Source: Ruminococcus sp. UBA5884 (GTDB lineage: Bacteria; Bacillota; Clostridia; Oscillospirales; Ruminococcaceae). Taken from it: a stretch of DNA of 29,950 nt. Shown piece after piece: positions 1 to 6,227 of this stretch (the stretch's first letter is position 1; each line of letters begins with the position of its first letter). The stretch spans positions 784-30,733 of the forward strand of contig DJFA01000108.1 in the NCBI GenBank assembly GCA_002431975.1, given 5' to 3'. Under the pieces are notes generated by a model. The model saw only the letters and a list, made by a program, of their open reading frames with translations, made no database searches and was not told where the DNA came from. Made by a program: the position numbers and the translations under genes.

Positions 1-1166
1 TCAATAACAGCCTTTACGCCATGACCTGCGATTTCCTCAACATCTTTTACACGGCTTTTATCAATTTCCCTGCCATACTCATTTTTAAGAGAGTTTGAAA
101 TAGGGTGATTTGAATAGCTTTCTGCAAGAGCCGCTGTTTCAACAAGTTCATTTTCTGATATAATATCAGGATGAATTGCTGTAACATTGAAAACTCCCTT
201 TGTAAGAGTTCCTGTCTTATCGAAAACTACTATTTCAGTATTTGCAAGAACTTCAAGATAATTTCCGCCTTTTACGAGTATACCGCATTTTGAAGCTCCG
301 CCGATACCGCCGAAAAAGCTGAGAGGCACTGAAATAACCAATGCACAAGGGCATGAAATTACAAGAAATATCAAGGCTCTGTGAATCCAGTCGCTCCAGT
401 TTCCGCCTGTAACAAGAGGAGGTATAACTGCAAGCAGTACCGCACCTATTACCACGCATGGTGTATAGTATCTTGCAAATTTGGTAATAAAATTTTCAGC
501 TTTTGCTTTTTTGGAGCTTGAATTTTCAACAAGGTCAAGTATTTTTGATACAGTTGATTCGCCAAATTCCTTTGTTACCTGAACTTTAAGCATTCCGCTG
601 AGATTGATACAGCCGCTTATTACATCATCGCCTTCAGCGAGTTCTCTCGGAACTGATTCACCTGTAAGAGCTGAAGTATCGACTGTTGAATTTCCCTCAC
701 GGATTACGCCGTCAAGAGGAATTTTTTCACCCGGTTTTATAATAATGATATCGCCGACTGAAACTTCTTCAGGGTCAACCTGAACTATCTGATTATCTCT
801 TTCAATGTTGGCGTAATCCGGACGGATATCCATAAGAGAGGAAATTGATTTTCTTGAACGTCCGACGGCATAACTCTGAAACAGCTCTCCCACCTGATAA
901 AACAGCATAACTGTAACGCCCTCTGAAAAATCACCGGTACACATTGCACCGATAGTTGCAACTGCCATAAGGAAATTTTCATCAAATATCTGTCCATGAC
1001 ATATATTTCTTACAGATTTCCAGAGAATATCCCAGCCTATAACTGCATATGGAACGAGGTATGCTATTATTGTGGCAATGCCATCAGGATTTATAATTTT
1101 CACTGCTATCATAAGAATGAAGCTTATTATAATTCTTACAAGCATTTTTTTCTGTTTTCTGCTCAT
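1..1166 (-). CDS. cadA: P1B-type heavy-metal ATPase, partial (3' end outside window)
   Basis: This is the N-terminal 388 codons of a metal-exporting P-type ATPase; the rest lies beyond position 1. Visible landmarks are hydrophobic segments at about residues 8-45 and 63-90, the actuator motif TGES (168-171), a membrane segment with the metal-site motif SCPCAL (CPC at 272-274), the phosphorylation loop DKTGTLT (316-322, Asp316), the class-specific HP dipeptide (354-355) and GHGV (381-384). CPC plus HP is typical of the ZntA/CadA Zn2+/Cd2+/Pb2+ exporters of the inner membrane. The start at 1166 follows a GGAGG about 7 nt upstream. The protein begins almost directly at the first membrane segments and has no fused N-terminal HMA domain; a separate HMA protein is encoded two genes upstream in the same operon. 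Family assignment is firm. The exact metal is inferred from the repressor and the motifs. Confidence 0.93.
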   Translation of the reverse strand, partial: MSRKQKKMLVRIIISFILMIAVKIINPDGIATIIAYLVPYAVIGWDILWKSVRNICHGQIFDENFLMAVATIGAMCTGDFSEGVTVMLFYQVGELFQSYAVGRSRKSISSLMDIRPDYANIERDNQIVQVDPEEVSVGDIIIIKPGEKIPLDGVIREGNSTVDTSALTGESVPRELAEGDDVISGCINLSGMLKVQVTKEFGESTVSKILDLVENSSSKKAKAENFITKFARYYTPCVVIGAVLLAVIPPLVTGGNWSDWIHRALIFLVISCPCALVISVPLSFFGGIGGASKCGILVKGGNYLEVLANTEIVVFDKTGTLTKGVFNVTAIHPDIISENELVETAALAESYSNHPISNSLKNEYGREIDKSRVKDVEEIAGHGVKAVI

Positions 1167-1188
1167 TGTTATGCCTCCGTTGAATTAT

Positions 1189-1803
1189 TTACTGCTTACA
1201 GAATACAGCAAGACCTACCGGAATTTTTCCTTTTATGAATTTCATTTTAAAATCTCCTGCATTGCAAGCTTTAAGCATATTTATGTATTTATCTTCGTCA
1301 TAACCTTTTTTAGGATTAAATCCCAGAAATTTATAAACCTTTATAAGCAAATCCGAAAATGCTCCTGTATGTGCTGTGAGAAATGTAGGAAGAATGAGTA
1401 TTCCGCCTTTTTTCACTACTCTCATAAGCTCTTTTACAGCCTTTTCAGGCTCATCGAGCAAATGCAGTACATTTGCCGCTATTACAGCATCATATGTTTC
1501 TGATTTATAATCAAGGTTCATTATATCAGATTCTGCAAAGCTTATATTGCTGATATTGTTTTTTTCAGCCTTACGCTTTGCATATTTAAGCATATTGAAT
1601 GACATATCAGTACACATAATTTTTTCAGCCTTATCGGCTATTTTAACGGATATTGTTCCTGTACCGCCTGCACATTCGAGAACATTACTGCCTTCTGGTA
1701 TAAGTTCATATATTTCATCAAGCATTTTTACATATGCTGCGTTGTTTAACTTTTCAGCCGTATCATATGCGAATGCAATTTTATCCCAGAATGTTTTCTT
1801 CAT
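1189..1803 (-). CDS. Class I SAM-dependent methyltransferase
   Basis: A 204-residue protein with a Rossmann-type methyltransferase core. Motif I is the glycine-rich stretch VLECAGGTGT (41-50), followed by an acidic ribose-binding Asp near residue 66 (CTDMS) and a later ANVLHLL segment typical of Methyltransf_11 proteins such as UbiE-like enzymes. Its substrate cannot be told from sequence. Its ATG overlaps the TAA of the upstream HMA gene (TAATG), so the two are probably translationally coupled. It is followed after 22 nt by the metal ATPase. The context suggests a link to metal or metalloid handling, but this is inference only; generic methyltransferases of this fold act on very different small molecules. 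It has no cysteine pattern resembling ArsM. Confidence 0.88.
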   Translation of the reverse strand: MKKTFWDKIAFAYDTAEKLNNAAYVKMLDEIYELIPEGSNVLECAGGTGTISVKIADKAEKIMCTDMSFNMLKYAKRKAEKNNISNISFAESDIMNLDYKSETYDAVIAANVLHLLDEPEKAVKELMRVVKKGGILILPTFLTAHTGAFSDLLIKVYKFLGFNPKKGYDEDKYINMLKACNAGDFKMKFIKGKIPVGLAVFCKQ

Positions 1804-2021
1804 TATAATTTGATTTCGCAGTCAGGCTCTACTTTTTTGCAGGCTTTTACTACTTTTTTCATTATTTCATCGAATCTGTCATCATCTGCTGTAATAGTGA
1901 GTTTCTGAGTCATAAAGCTTACAGTAGCTTCTTCAACGCCGTCAATTTTGTTGATGGCATCTTCCATTTTCTGAGCACAGTTTGCACAGTCAAGGTCAAC
2001 GAGTTTGAATACTTTTTTCAT
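1803..2021 (-). CDS. Stand-alone HMA (heavy-metal-associated) domain protein
   Basis: A 72-residue protein that consists of one HMA ferredoxin-like fold. The metal-binding motif DLDCANC puts Cys12 and Cys15 in the usual CxxC loop, followed by the expected GVEEATVSF strand. The DCANC form resembles the N-terminal domains of CadA-type ATPases more than the GMTCxxC of copper chaperones. The ATPase encoded downstream lacks this domain, so the small protein probably supplies metal to it or regulates it in trans. The start follows a clear GGAGG (about 2030). The gene ends in a TAATG overlap with the methyltransferase start and lies 24 nt after the repressor gene. Confidence 0.9.
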   Translation of the reverse strand: MKKVFKLVDLDCANCAQKMEDAINKIDGVEEATVSFMTQKLTITADDDRFDEIMKKVVKACKKVEPDCEIKL

Positions 2022-2045
2022 AAAAAAATACCTCCAAAATAAATT

Positions 2046-2396
2046 TTATTCAAGGATATGTTCCATACCCTGATTGATAATTTTATAAACATGGTCATCA
2101 GCCAAAGAATAGAAGACTACCTTGCCTTCCTTACGGAATTTGACCAGCTTATTTACTTTAAGGATTCTGAGCTGATGTGAAACAGCTGTCTGAGTTACTC
2201 CGAGGAGCTGGGCGATATCACCTACACAAAGTTCTGATTCAAACAGGATATAGAGTATTTTTATTCTTGTTGAATCTCCGAAAACCTTAAAAAGCTCTGC
2301 GAGGTCGTAAAGGGTTTCATCTTTTGGGATTTCAGGTTTTACTTTATTTATGATATCGTCATGTACACAGCATGGAGCATTATTTTTTTCAGTCAT
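2046..2396 (-). CDS. ArsR/SmtB-family metal-sensing repressor (SmtB/CadC-like)
   Basis: A 116-residue winged-helix repressor, first gene of the metal operon. The recognition region reads ELCVGDIAQLLGVTQTAVSH with HQLRILK following, which is close to SmtB/CadC. Two metal sites can be proposed from residues. The C-terminal alpha5 site has Asp100, His102, His113 and Glu116 in the same D-x-H...H-x-x-E spacing as the regulatory Zn site of SmtB and CzrA. An N-terminal site may form from Cys9, Cys10 and His12 with Cys57 of ELCVGD, as in SmtB or CadC. In the family, metal binding releases the repressor from its operator, and a SmtB-like palindrome abuts the promoter just upstream. Zn and/or Cd sensing is the likely role. 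Confidence 0.93.
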   Translation of the reverse strand: MTEKNNAPCCVHDDIINKVKPEIPKDETLYDLAELFKVFGDSTRIKILYILFESELCVGDIAQLLGVTQTAVSHQLRILKVNKLVKFRKEGKVVFYSLADDHVYKIINQGMEHILE

Positions 2397-2420
2397 TTAC
2401 AGAACGCCTCCTCATATTAT

Positions 2421-2468
2421 CATATGAATATCTGTTCATATATTAGCATAAAGCAATACATTTGTCAA
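2421..2468 (-). promoter_or_regulatory. Metal operon promoter with SmtB-like operator
   Basis: On the minus strand there is TTGACA (2463-2468), a 17-bp spacer and TAATAT (2440-2445), close to the sigma-A consensus. A palindrome at 2421-2442 contains TGAACAGATATTCA. It overlaps the downstream bases of the -10 box and the likely start site, so bound repressor would block initiation. I compare it from memory with the TGAACA-n-TATTCA pattern of SmtB operators. A GGAGG for the repressor gene follows. Confidence 0.85.
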
Positions 2469-2497
2469 GTGTTTTATAAAAAATTTTTTTATTTTTA

Positions 2498-2627
2498 TGT
2501 AGGGGCGACCATTGGTCGCCCGCCTGAAATTCCGGTGAAGCTAACGGGCGACCGATGGTCGCCCCTACAAAATATAATCAAAATCCCATATTTTCAATCA
2601 TAAAATTTTGTTGTGGAATTTGCGTTA
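2498..2627. repeat. Interspersed palindromic repeat, copy A (partial)
   Basis: The core at 2498-2569 is an inverted repeat with 25-nt arms (24 of 25 match). Each arm also folds on itself: GGGCGACC-ATT-GGTCGCCC on the left and GGGCGACC-GAT-GGTCGCCC on the right. To the right a 43-nt AT-rich flank and a terminal motif containing AATTTGCGTTA (ends 2627) align without gaps to copy B in the opposite orientation, about 33 of 43 identical in the flank. No matching left end is seen; the metal operon promoter occupies that side. There is no coding capacity. Confidence 0.85.
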
Positions 2628-2639
2628 TTATACCGCAAT

Positions 2640-2673
2640 AAAAAAAGGATATCTGAAAAAATATCAGATATCC
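2640..2673 (-). terminator. Intrinsic terminator after rplQ
   Basis: A perfect 10-bp stem, GGATATCTGA (2647-2656) with TCAGATATCC (2664-2673), has a 7-nt A-rich loop. Read on the minus strand it is followed by a run of seven T (2640-2646). It lies 23 nt past the rplQ stop and marks the end of the ribosomal cluster. Confidence 0.92.
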
Positions 2674-2695
2674 CTTTATTAATTTTGATTATTTA

Positions 2696-3037
2696 TTAAA
2701 CAAGCTGAATAATTGCCATCTCAGCAGCATCGCCACGACGTGGACCAGTCTTGATTATACGTGTGTAACCGCCGTTTCTGTCAGCATATTTTGGTGAAAT
2801 TTCATCAAAAAGCTTCTTTGCAACGGATTCCTTAGTAACGTATGACAAAACCTGACGCTTGGAGTGGAGGTCATTATTCTTGCCGATTGTAATCATTTTT
2901 TCAGCAACGGAACGTACTTCCTTAGCTCTGGTTACGGTTGTTTCAATCTGACCGTTTTCAAGCAGATAAGTAACCATAGCTCTGAGCATTGCCTTTCTAT
3001 GGTCAGTTGTTCTGCCAAGCTTTCTTGTACCAGCCAT
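2696..3037 (-). CDS. rplQ: 50S ribosomal protein L17
   Basis: At 113 residues this is the usual bacterial L17 length. The N-terminal RKLGRTTDHRKAMLRAM signature and the C-terminal YTRIIKTGPRRGDAAEMAII are characteristic. L17 binds 23S rRNA near the exit tunnel of the large subunit. An AAGGAGT ribosome binding site precedes the ATG. It is the last gene of the cluster, 78 nt after rpoA, with a strong terminator behind it. The gap to rpoA holds a hairpin that is not followed by T residues. Confidence 0.98.
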   Translation of the reverse strand: MAGTRKLGRTTDHRKAMLRAMVTYLLENGQIETTVTRAKEVRSVAEKMITIGKNNDLHSKRQVLSYVTKESVAKKLFDEISPKYADRNGGYTRIIKTGPRRGDAAEMAIIQLV

Positions 3038-3074
3038 TGAAAATCACTCCTTTTATAACTTTATATTATGAACG

Positions 3075-3101
3075 GTATGCGAGAAAGTGCCGAACGCATA
3101 C
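3075..3101 (-). other. Intergenic hairpin between rpoA and rplQ
   Basis: GTATGCG (3075-3081) and CGCATAC (3095-3101) form a 7-bp stem with a 13-nt loop in the 78-nt gap. There is no T tract on the minus strand, so it is not an intrinsic terminator. It might be an RNA processing or stability element. Confidence 0.45.
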
Positions 3102-3115
3102 TATAAATTTCTGGA

Positions 3116-4069
3116 TTATTCTTCTTCCGAGCTCAAATCGAATCCGAGAGATTTCAGTTTTTCCTTAACTTCATCGAATGATTTCTTACCCAGATTACGC
3201 ACCTTCATCATTTCCTCTTCAGACTTGTTGATAAGGTCGTCAACGGTATTGATTCCGGCACGTTTAAGACAGTTGAATGAACGAACGGATAAGTCAAGTT
3301 CCTCAATGGTCATCTCAAGGATTTTTTCTTTTCCTTTATCATCTTTTTCGACTAATACTTCAGCTATGCATGATTCCTCTGAGAGGTCAATGAACAGCTT
3401 CAGATGCTCGTTGAGGAGATTGGCTGCCTGCGACAGAGCTTCCTTAGCGGAGATTGTACCGTCAGTCCAAATCTCGATTGTAAGCTTATCATAGTCGGTA
3501 ACCTGACCAAGACGTGTATCATCAACCTGATAGTTTACTTTAAGGACAGGTGTATAGATACTGTCAACAGCGATAACGTCTATCGGCATGGATATGAGCT
3601 GTTTGTTGCGTTCAGCCGAAACGTAGCCTCTGCCTCTGTCGATGGTGATTTCCATGTAAAGCTTTGCATCTTTGCCGAGAGTAGCGATATGCATACCTGG
3701 GTCGAGGATATCAACTTCAGAATCTGTTTTGATATCTCCGGCAGTTACTTCACATTCACCTTCCGCCTCGATATAAACTGTTTTCGGGCCATCACCGTAA
3801 AGCTTGGCGGTAAGACCTTTTATTGCAAGAATTATCTCGGTAACATCTTCTTTTACACCCGGAATTGTAGACAGTTCGTGGTGTACTCCATCAATTTTAA
3901 CTGAATTTACAGCAACACCGGGCAGCGAGGAGAGTAATACACGTCTGAGGCTGTTGCCCAACGTAATTCCATATCCACGTTCAAGCGGAGACAGTACGAA
4001 TTTACCGTATTTACCATCGCTTTTCAGCTCGACTGTATCTATTTCCGGTTTTTCTATTCTCTCTAACAT
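3116..4069 (-). CDS. rpoA: DNA-directed RNA polymerase subunit alpha
   Basis: A 317-residue alpha subunit, close to the common 315. The N-terminal assembly domain (about 1-230) shows GYGITLGNSLRRVLLSSLPG, the hallmark dimerisation segment. The C-terminal domain (about 250-310) has the two helix-hairpin-helix stretches that contact UP elements and activators, including LKRAGINTVDDL and RNLGKKSFDEVKEKL. I chose the ATG at 4069 because AGGAGG stands just upstream and MLERIEKPEID matches the family N-terminus; the reading frame stays open 21 codons further upstream without a better site. It lies between rpsD and rplQ as in other Firmicutes alpha operons. Confidence 0.98.
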   Translation of the reverse strand: MLERIEKPEIDTVELKSDGKYGKFVLSPLERGYGITLGNSLRRVLLSSLPGVAVNSVKIDGVHHELSTIPGVKEDVTEIILAIKGLTAKLYGDGPKTVYIEAEGECEVTAGDIKTDSEVDILDPGMHIATLGKDAKLYMEITIDRGRGYVSAERNKQLISMPIDVIAVDSIYTPVLKVNYQVDDTRLGQVTDYDKLTIEIWTDGTISAKEALSQAANLLNEHLKLFIDLSEESCIAEVLVEKDDKGKEKILEMTIEELDLSVRSFNCLKRAGINTVDDLINKSEEEMMKVRNLGKKSFDEVKEKLKSLGFDLSSEEE

Positions 4070-4141
4070 TAAAAACCCTCCTGATTCACAATCACTTTTG
4101 CGGTTATTGGATATAACAAACTGACCCAGCAAAAATTAAAA

Positions 4142-4738
4142 TTATTTAGAGTACAACTCAACGATGAGATGAACTTCTACTTCGTAATCGATATCTTCCA
4201 TAGCTGGCATACGATTTACTGTAGCAGAAAGGGCTTCCTTGTTTACATCAAGCCAGAGCGGTATTGTGCGGCCGGCTGTGAGTTCAACAACTTCCTTGAA
4301 TTTAGCACTTGACTTGCTGTTTTCTGCAAGAGCTATAACGTCGCCTTCCTTTACACGGTATGAAGGGATATTAACCTTTTTGCCGTTTACAGTGAAGTGA
4401 TTATGAACAACGAGCTGTCTTGCTTCACGTCTTGTAAGAGCGAGACCCATTCTGAAAACAACGTTGTCGAGTCTGCTTTCGAGCAGTGTTATAAGGTTTG
4501 CACCTGTTTTACCAGGCATTTTTGAAGCTATTTCATAGTAGTGATAGAACTGTTTTTCGAGCATACCATATATGAATTTAAGCTTCTGTTTTTCTCTGAG
4601 CTGAAGACCATATTCAGAAACTTTTTTTCTGCTGTTAGCGTTAGGGTTACGCTTTGATTCCTTAGCAATACCCATTACCATCGGGCTTATGCCTAATGTT
4701 CTGCATCTTTTAAGAATCGGATCTTTATTTACTGCCAT
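4142..4738 (-). CDS. rpsD: 30S ribosomal protein S4
   Basis: A 198-residue S4 with the S4 RNA-binding domain visible at about 85-150 (ESRLDNVVFRMGLALTRREARQLVVHNH). S4 nucleates 16S rRNA assembly and in many bacteria represses its own operon. The N-terminal region has a single Cys (KRCRTLG) instead of the four-Cys zinc site found in some S4 proteins, so this is the zinc-independent form. It sits 21 nt downstream of rpsK and 72 nt upstream of rpoA. In Bacillus rpsD is encoded elsewhere, whereas many clostridia keep it here. Confidence 0.98.
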   Translation of the reverse strand: MAVNKDPILKRCRTLGISPMVMGIAKESKRNPNANSRKKVSEYGLQLREKQKLKFIYGMLEKQFYHYYEIASKMPGKTGANLITLLESRLDNVVFRMGLALTRREARQLVVHNHFTVNGKKVNIPSYRVKEGDVIALAENSKSSAKFKEVVELTAGRTIPLWLDVNKEALSATVNRMPAMEDIDYEVEVHLIVELYSK

Positions 4739-4759
4739 AATAATTTCACCTCCGTTAAA

Positions 4760-5158
4760 TTAGACACGTCTTCTCTTAGGAGGACGGCATCCGTTGTGCG
4801 GGATTGGAGTAACATCTTTAATCATTTTTACTTCAAGACCAACAGTCTGCAAAGCTCTGATAGCAGCTTCACGGCCTGAACCAGGACCTTTTACGTAAAC
4901 TTCAACTGATTTAAGACCATGTTCCATTGCAGCCTTTGCAGCAGTTTCAGCAGCTGACTGAGCAGCGAATGGAGTTGATTTCTTAGAACCTCTGAAACCG
5001 AGTTCTCCGGCACTTGCCCAGGAAATTACATTACCCTGGTTATCACTGATAGTGATGATTGTATTGTTGAAAGTAGACTGGATATGAACAGCGCCGCTTT
5101 CAATATTCTTACGTTCTCTGCGTCTTCTGATTGCAGTAACTTTTTTCTTCTGAGCCAT
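4760..5158 (-). CDS. rpsK: 30S ribosomal protein S11
   Basis: A 132-residue S11, slightly longer than the common 129-130. The core SFNNT...GNVISWASAGELGFRGSKK and the C-terminal PIPHNGCRPPKRRRV are diagnostic. S11 forms part of the 30S platform near the E site. The ATG is preceded by GGAGG about 8 nt upstream. It is 14 nt from rpsM. Confidence 0.98.
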   Translation of the reverse strand: MAQKKKVTAIRRRRERKNIESGAVHIQSTFNNTIITISDNQGNVISWASAGELGFRGSKKSTPFAAQSAAETAAKAAMEHGLKSVEVYVKGPGSGREAAIRALQTVGLEVKMIKDVTPIPHNGCRPPKRRRV

Positions 5159-5172
5159 TGTTCATAACCTCC

Positions 5173-5541
5173 TTACTTCTTCTTGTTAGCGATAGTCTTT
5201 ACAGGACCCTTGCGTGTTCTTGCATTGGTCTTTGTACGCTGACCTCTTACAGGGAGACCCTTGCGGTGACGGACACCACGGTAGCAGCCGATTTCAACAA
5301 GTCTCTTGATATTAAGAGCAACTTCACGGCGAAGGTCACCTTCAACGTTGCAGTTCTTGTCGATATATTCACGCAGCTTAGCTACATCATCTTCACTGAG
5401 ATCCTTGATTCTTGTGTCAGGATTAACGCCTGTTTCCTTGAGAATCTTTGAAGCAGTTGTACGACCGATACCATATATATATGTCAAGCCGATTTCAGCT
5501 CTTTTGTTTTTTGGCAGGTCAACACCAGCAATTCTAGCCAT
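5173..5541 (-). CDS. rpsM: 30S ribosomal protein S13
   Basis: A 122-residue S13 beginning MARIAGVDLPKNKR and ending in a basic tail typical of the family. The RGVRHRKGLPVRGQRTKTNARTRKG block contacts tRNA and the head of 30S. Its ribosome binding site is GGAGGTG. A small hairpin sits in the 59-nt gap after rpmJ, at the junction between the spc-like and alpha-like groups. There is no visible promoter in that gap, so I take it as cotranscribed with the upstream genes. Confidence 0.98.
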   Translation of the reverse strand: MARIAGVDLPKNKRAEIGLTYIYGIGRTTASKILKETGVNPDTRIKDLSEDDVAKLREYIDKNCNVEGDLRREVALNIKRLVEIGCYRGVRHRKGLPVRGQRTKTNARTRKGPVKTIANKKK

Positions 5542-5568
5542 TAATACATTGCACCTCCGTTTATAGAT

Positions 5569-5585
5569 GTCACGAAAAGCGTGAC
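5569..5585 (-). other. Intergenic hairpin between rpmJ and rpsM
   Basis: GTCACG (5569-5574) and CGTGAC (5580-5585) make a perfect 6-bp stem with a 5-nt loop. No T run follows on the minus strand. It lies about 28 nt upstream of the rpsM start and could be a regulatory or processing hairpin. Confidence 0.45.
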
Positions 5586-5600
5586 TCTTGTTCTGCTATA

Positions 5601-5714
5601 TTAGCCCTGACGCTGTTTATGCTTCGGGTTTTCGCAGATAACCATTATTTTTCCTTTACGTTTAATAACCTTGCATTTTTCGCAGATAGGTTTAACTGAA
5701 GGTCTGACTTTCAT
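5601..5714 (-). CDS. rpmJ: 50S ribosomal protein L36
   Basis: A 37-residue protein starting MKVRPSVKPICEKC. The zinc ribbon ligands Cys11, Cys14, Cys27 and His32 are all present, so this is the zinc-containing L36. It is easily missed because of its size. The ATG at 5714 has a GGAGGTA ribosome binding site upstream (5721-5727). Its position between infA and rpsM is the conserved Firmicutes order. Confidence 0.97.
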   Translation of the reverse strand: MKVRPSVKPICEKCKVIKRKGKIMVICENPKHKQRQG

Positions 5715-5753
5715 TGAAAATACCTCCTTACATCATGGAGAAAATACCGTATT

Positions 5754-5972
5754 CTACTTAGCTCTCCAGGTAATTCTTCCTTTTGAGAGGTCATATGGTG
5801 ACATTTCGATAGTCACTTTATCTCCCGGAACTATTCTTATATAGTTCATTCTGAGTTTTCCCGACACATGGGCGAGAATCTTATGACCGTTCTGGAGTTC
5901 CACCTGAAACATTGCATTAGGCAGAGCTTCAAGCACAGTACCTTCCACTTCGATTACATCTTCTTTAGACAA
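5754..5972 (-). CDS. infA: Translation initiation factor IF-1
   Basis: A 72-residue OB-fold protein of exactly the usual length. It shows SKEDVIEVEGTVLEALPNAMFQVEL and the C-terminal DLSKGRITWR. IF-1 binds the A site of the 30S subunit during initiation. The start codon is TTG at 5972: GGAGGG lies 7 nt upstream and there is no in-frame ATG near the family N-terminus. The stop of the KOW gene is 1 nt before this start. Confidence 0.97.
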   Translation of the reverse strand: MSKEDVIEVEGTVLEALPNAMFQVELQNGHKILAHVSGKLRMNYIRIVPGDKVTIEMSPYDLSKGRITWRAK

Positions 5973-5973
5973 A

Positions 5974-6213
5974 TTACTTCCCTCCGCTTTCTTTCAATGC
6001 TCTTCTGAGCTGTTTATCAGTTATTTCGTCAATACACAGGATTTTTGAAGTAGGGCTTAAATGCTTTACATTCTTGCGTTTGGGTTTTGCAAGTTTTCTT
6101 GATTTTCCGTCTGCGATGAATGCGAATTTATCGTCTGCACTGACTACTACAAAATATGAATTGATATCACGACCTGCGGTTGCCTTTACAACCAATCCTT
6201 TTTCTACATTCAC
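5974..6213 (-). CDS. KOW-domain putative RNA-binding protein (YbzG-like)
   Basis: A 79-residue basic protein with a short KOW/SH3-like N-terminal segment (VEKGLVVKATAGRD) and a lysine/arginine-rich middle (RKLAKPKRKNVKH). Small proteins of this kind lie between map and infA in many Firmicutes (Bacillus ybzG) and resemble archaeal/eukaryotic L14e-type proteins. Their role on the ribosome is not well defined. I place the start at GTG 6213: the GGAGGA at 6221-6226 is 7 nt upstream, whereas a TTG further up (6231) would put that binding site inside the gene. The binding site lies just before the map stop region. Confidence 0.85.
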   Translation of the reverse strand: MNVEKGLVVKATAGRDINSYFVVVSADDKFAFIADGKSRKLAKPKRKNVKHLSPTSKILCIDEITDKQLRRALKESGGK

Positions 6214-6227
6214 AAATCCGTCCTCCG

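Noticed and set aside
1072..1503. Plus-strand frame of 143 codons opposite the methyltransferase
   Set aside because: The product is compositionally biased and unlike any family, and the opposite strand holds a clear methyltransferase gene.
2498..2569. Intrinsic terminator or CRISPR repeat as the explanation of the GC-rich palindrome
   Set aside because: There is no T run of the right kind in line with a gene end, and the copies are far apart rather than regularly spaced.
2361..2603. Plus-strand 80-codon frame whose product contains GATIGRPPE
   Set aside because: It crosses the metal operon promoter and the interspersed repeat, and the peptide is simply the translated repeat arm. It has no ribosome binding site or conserved domain.
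3404..3904. Long plus-strand open frame of 166 codons opposite rpoA
   Set aside because: It is antisense to a certain gene, has no ribosome binding site, and its length follows from codon bias of rpoA.
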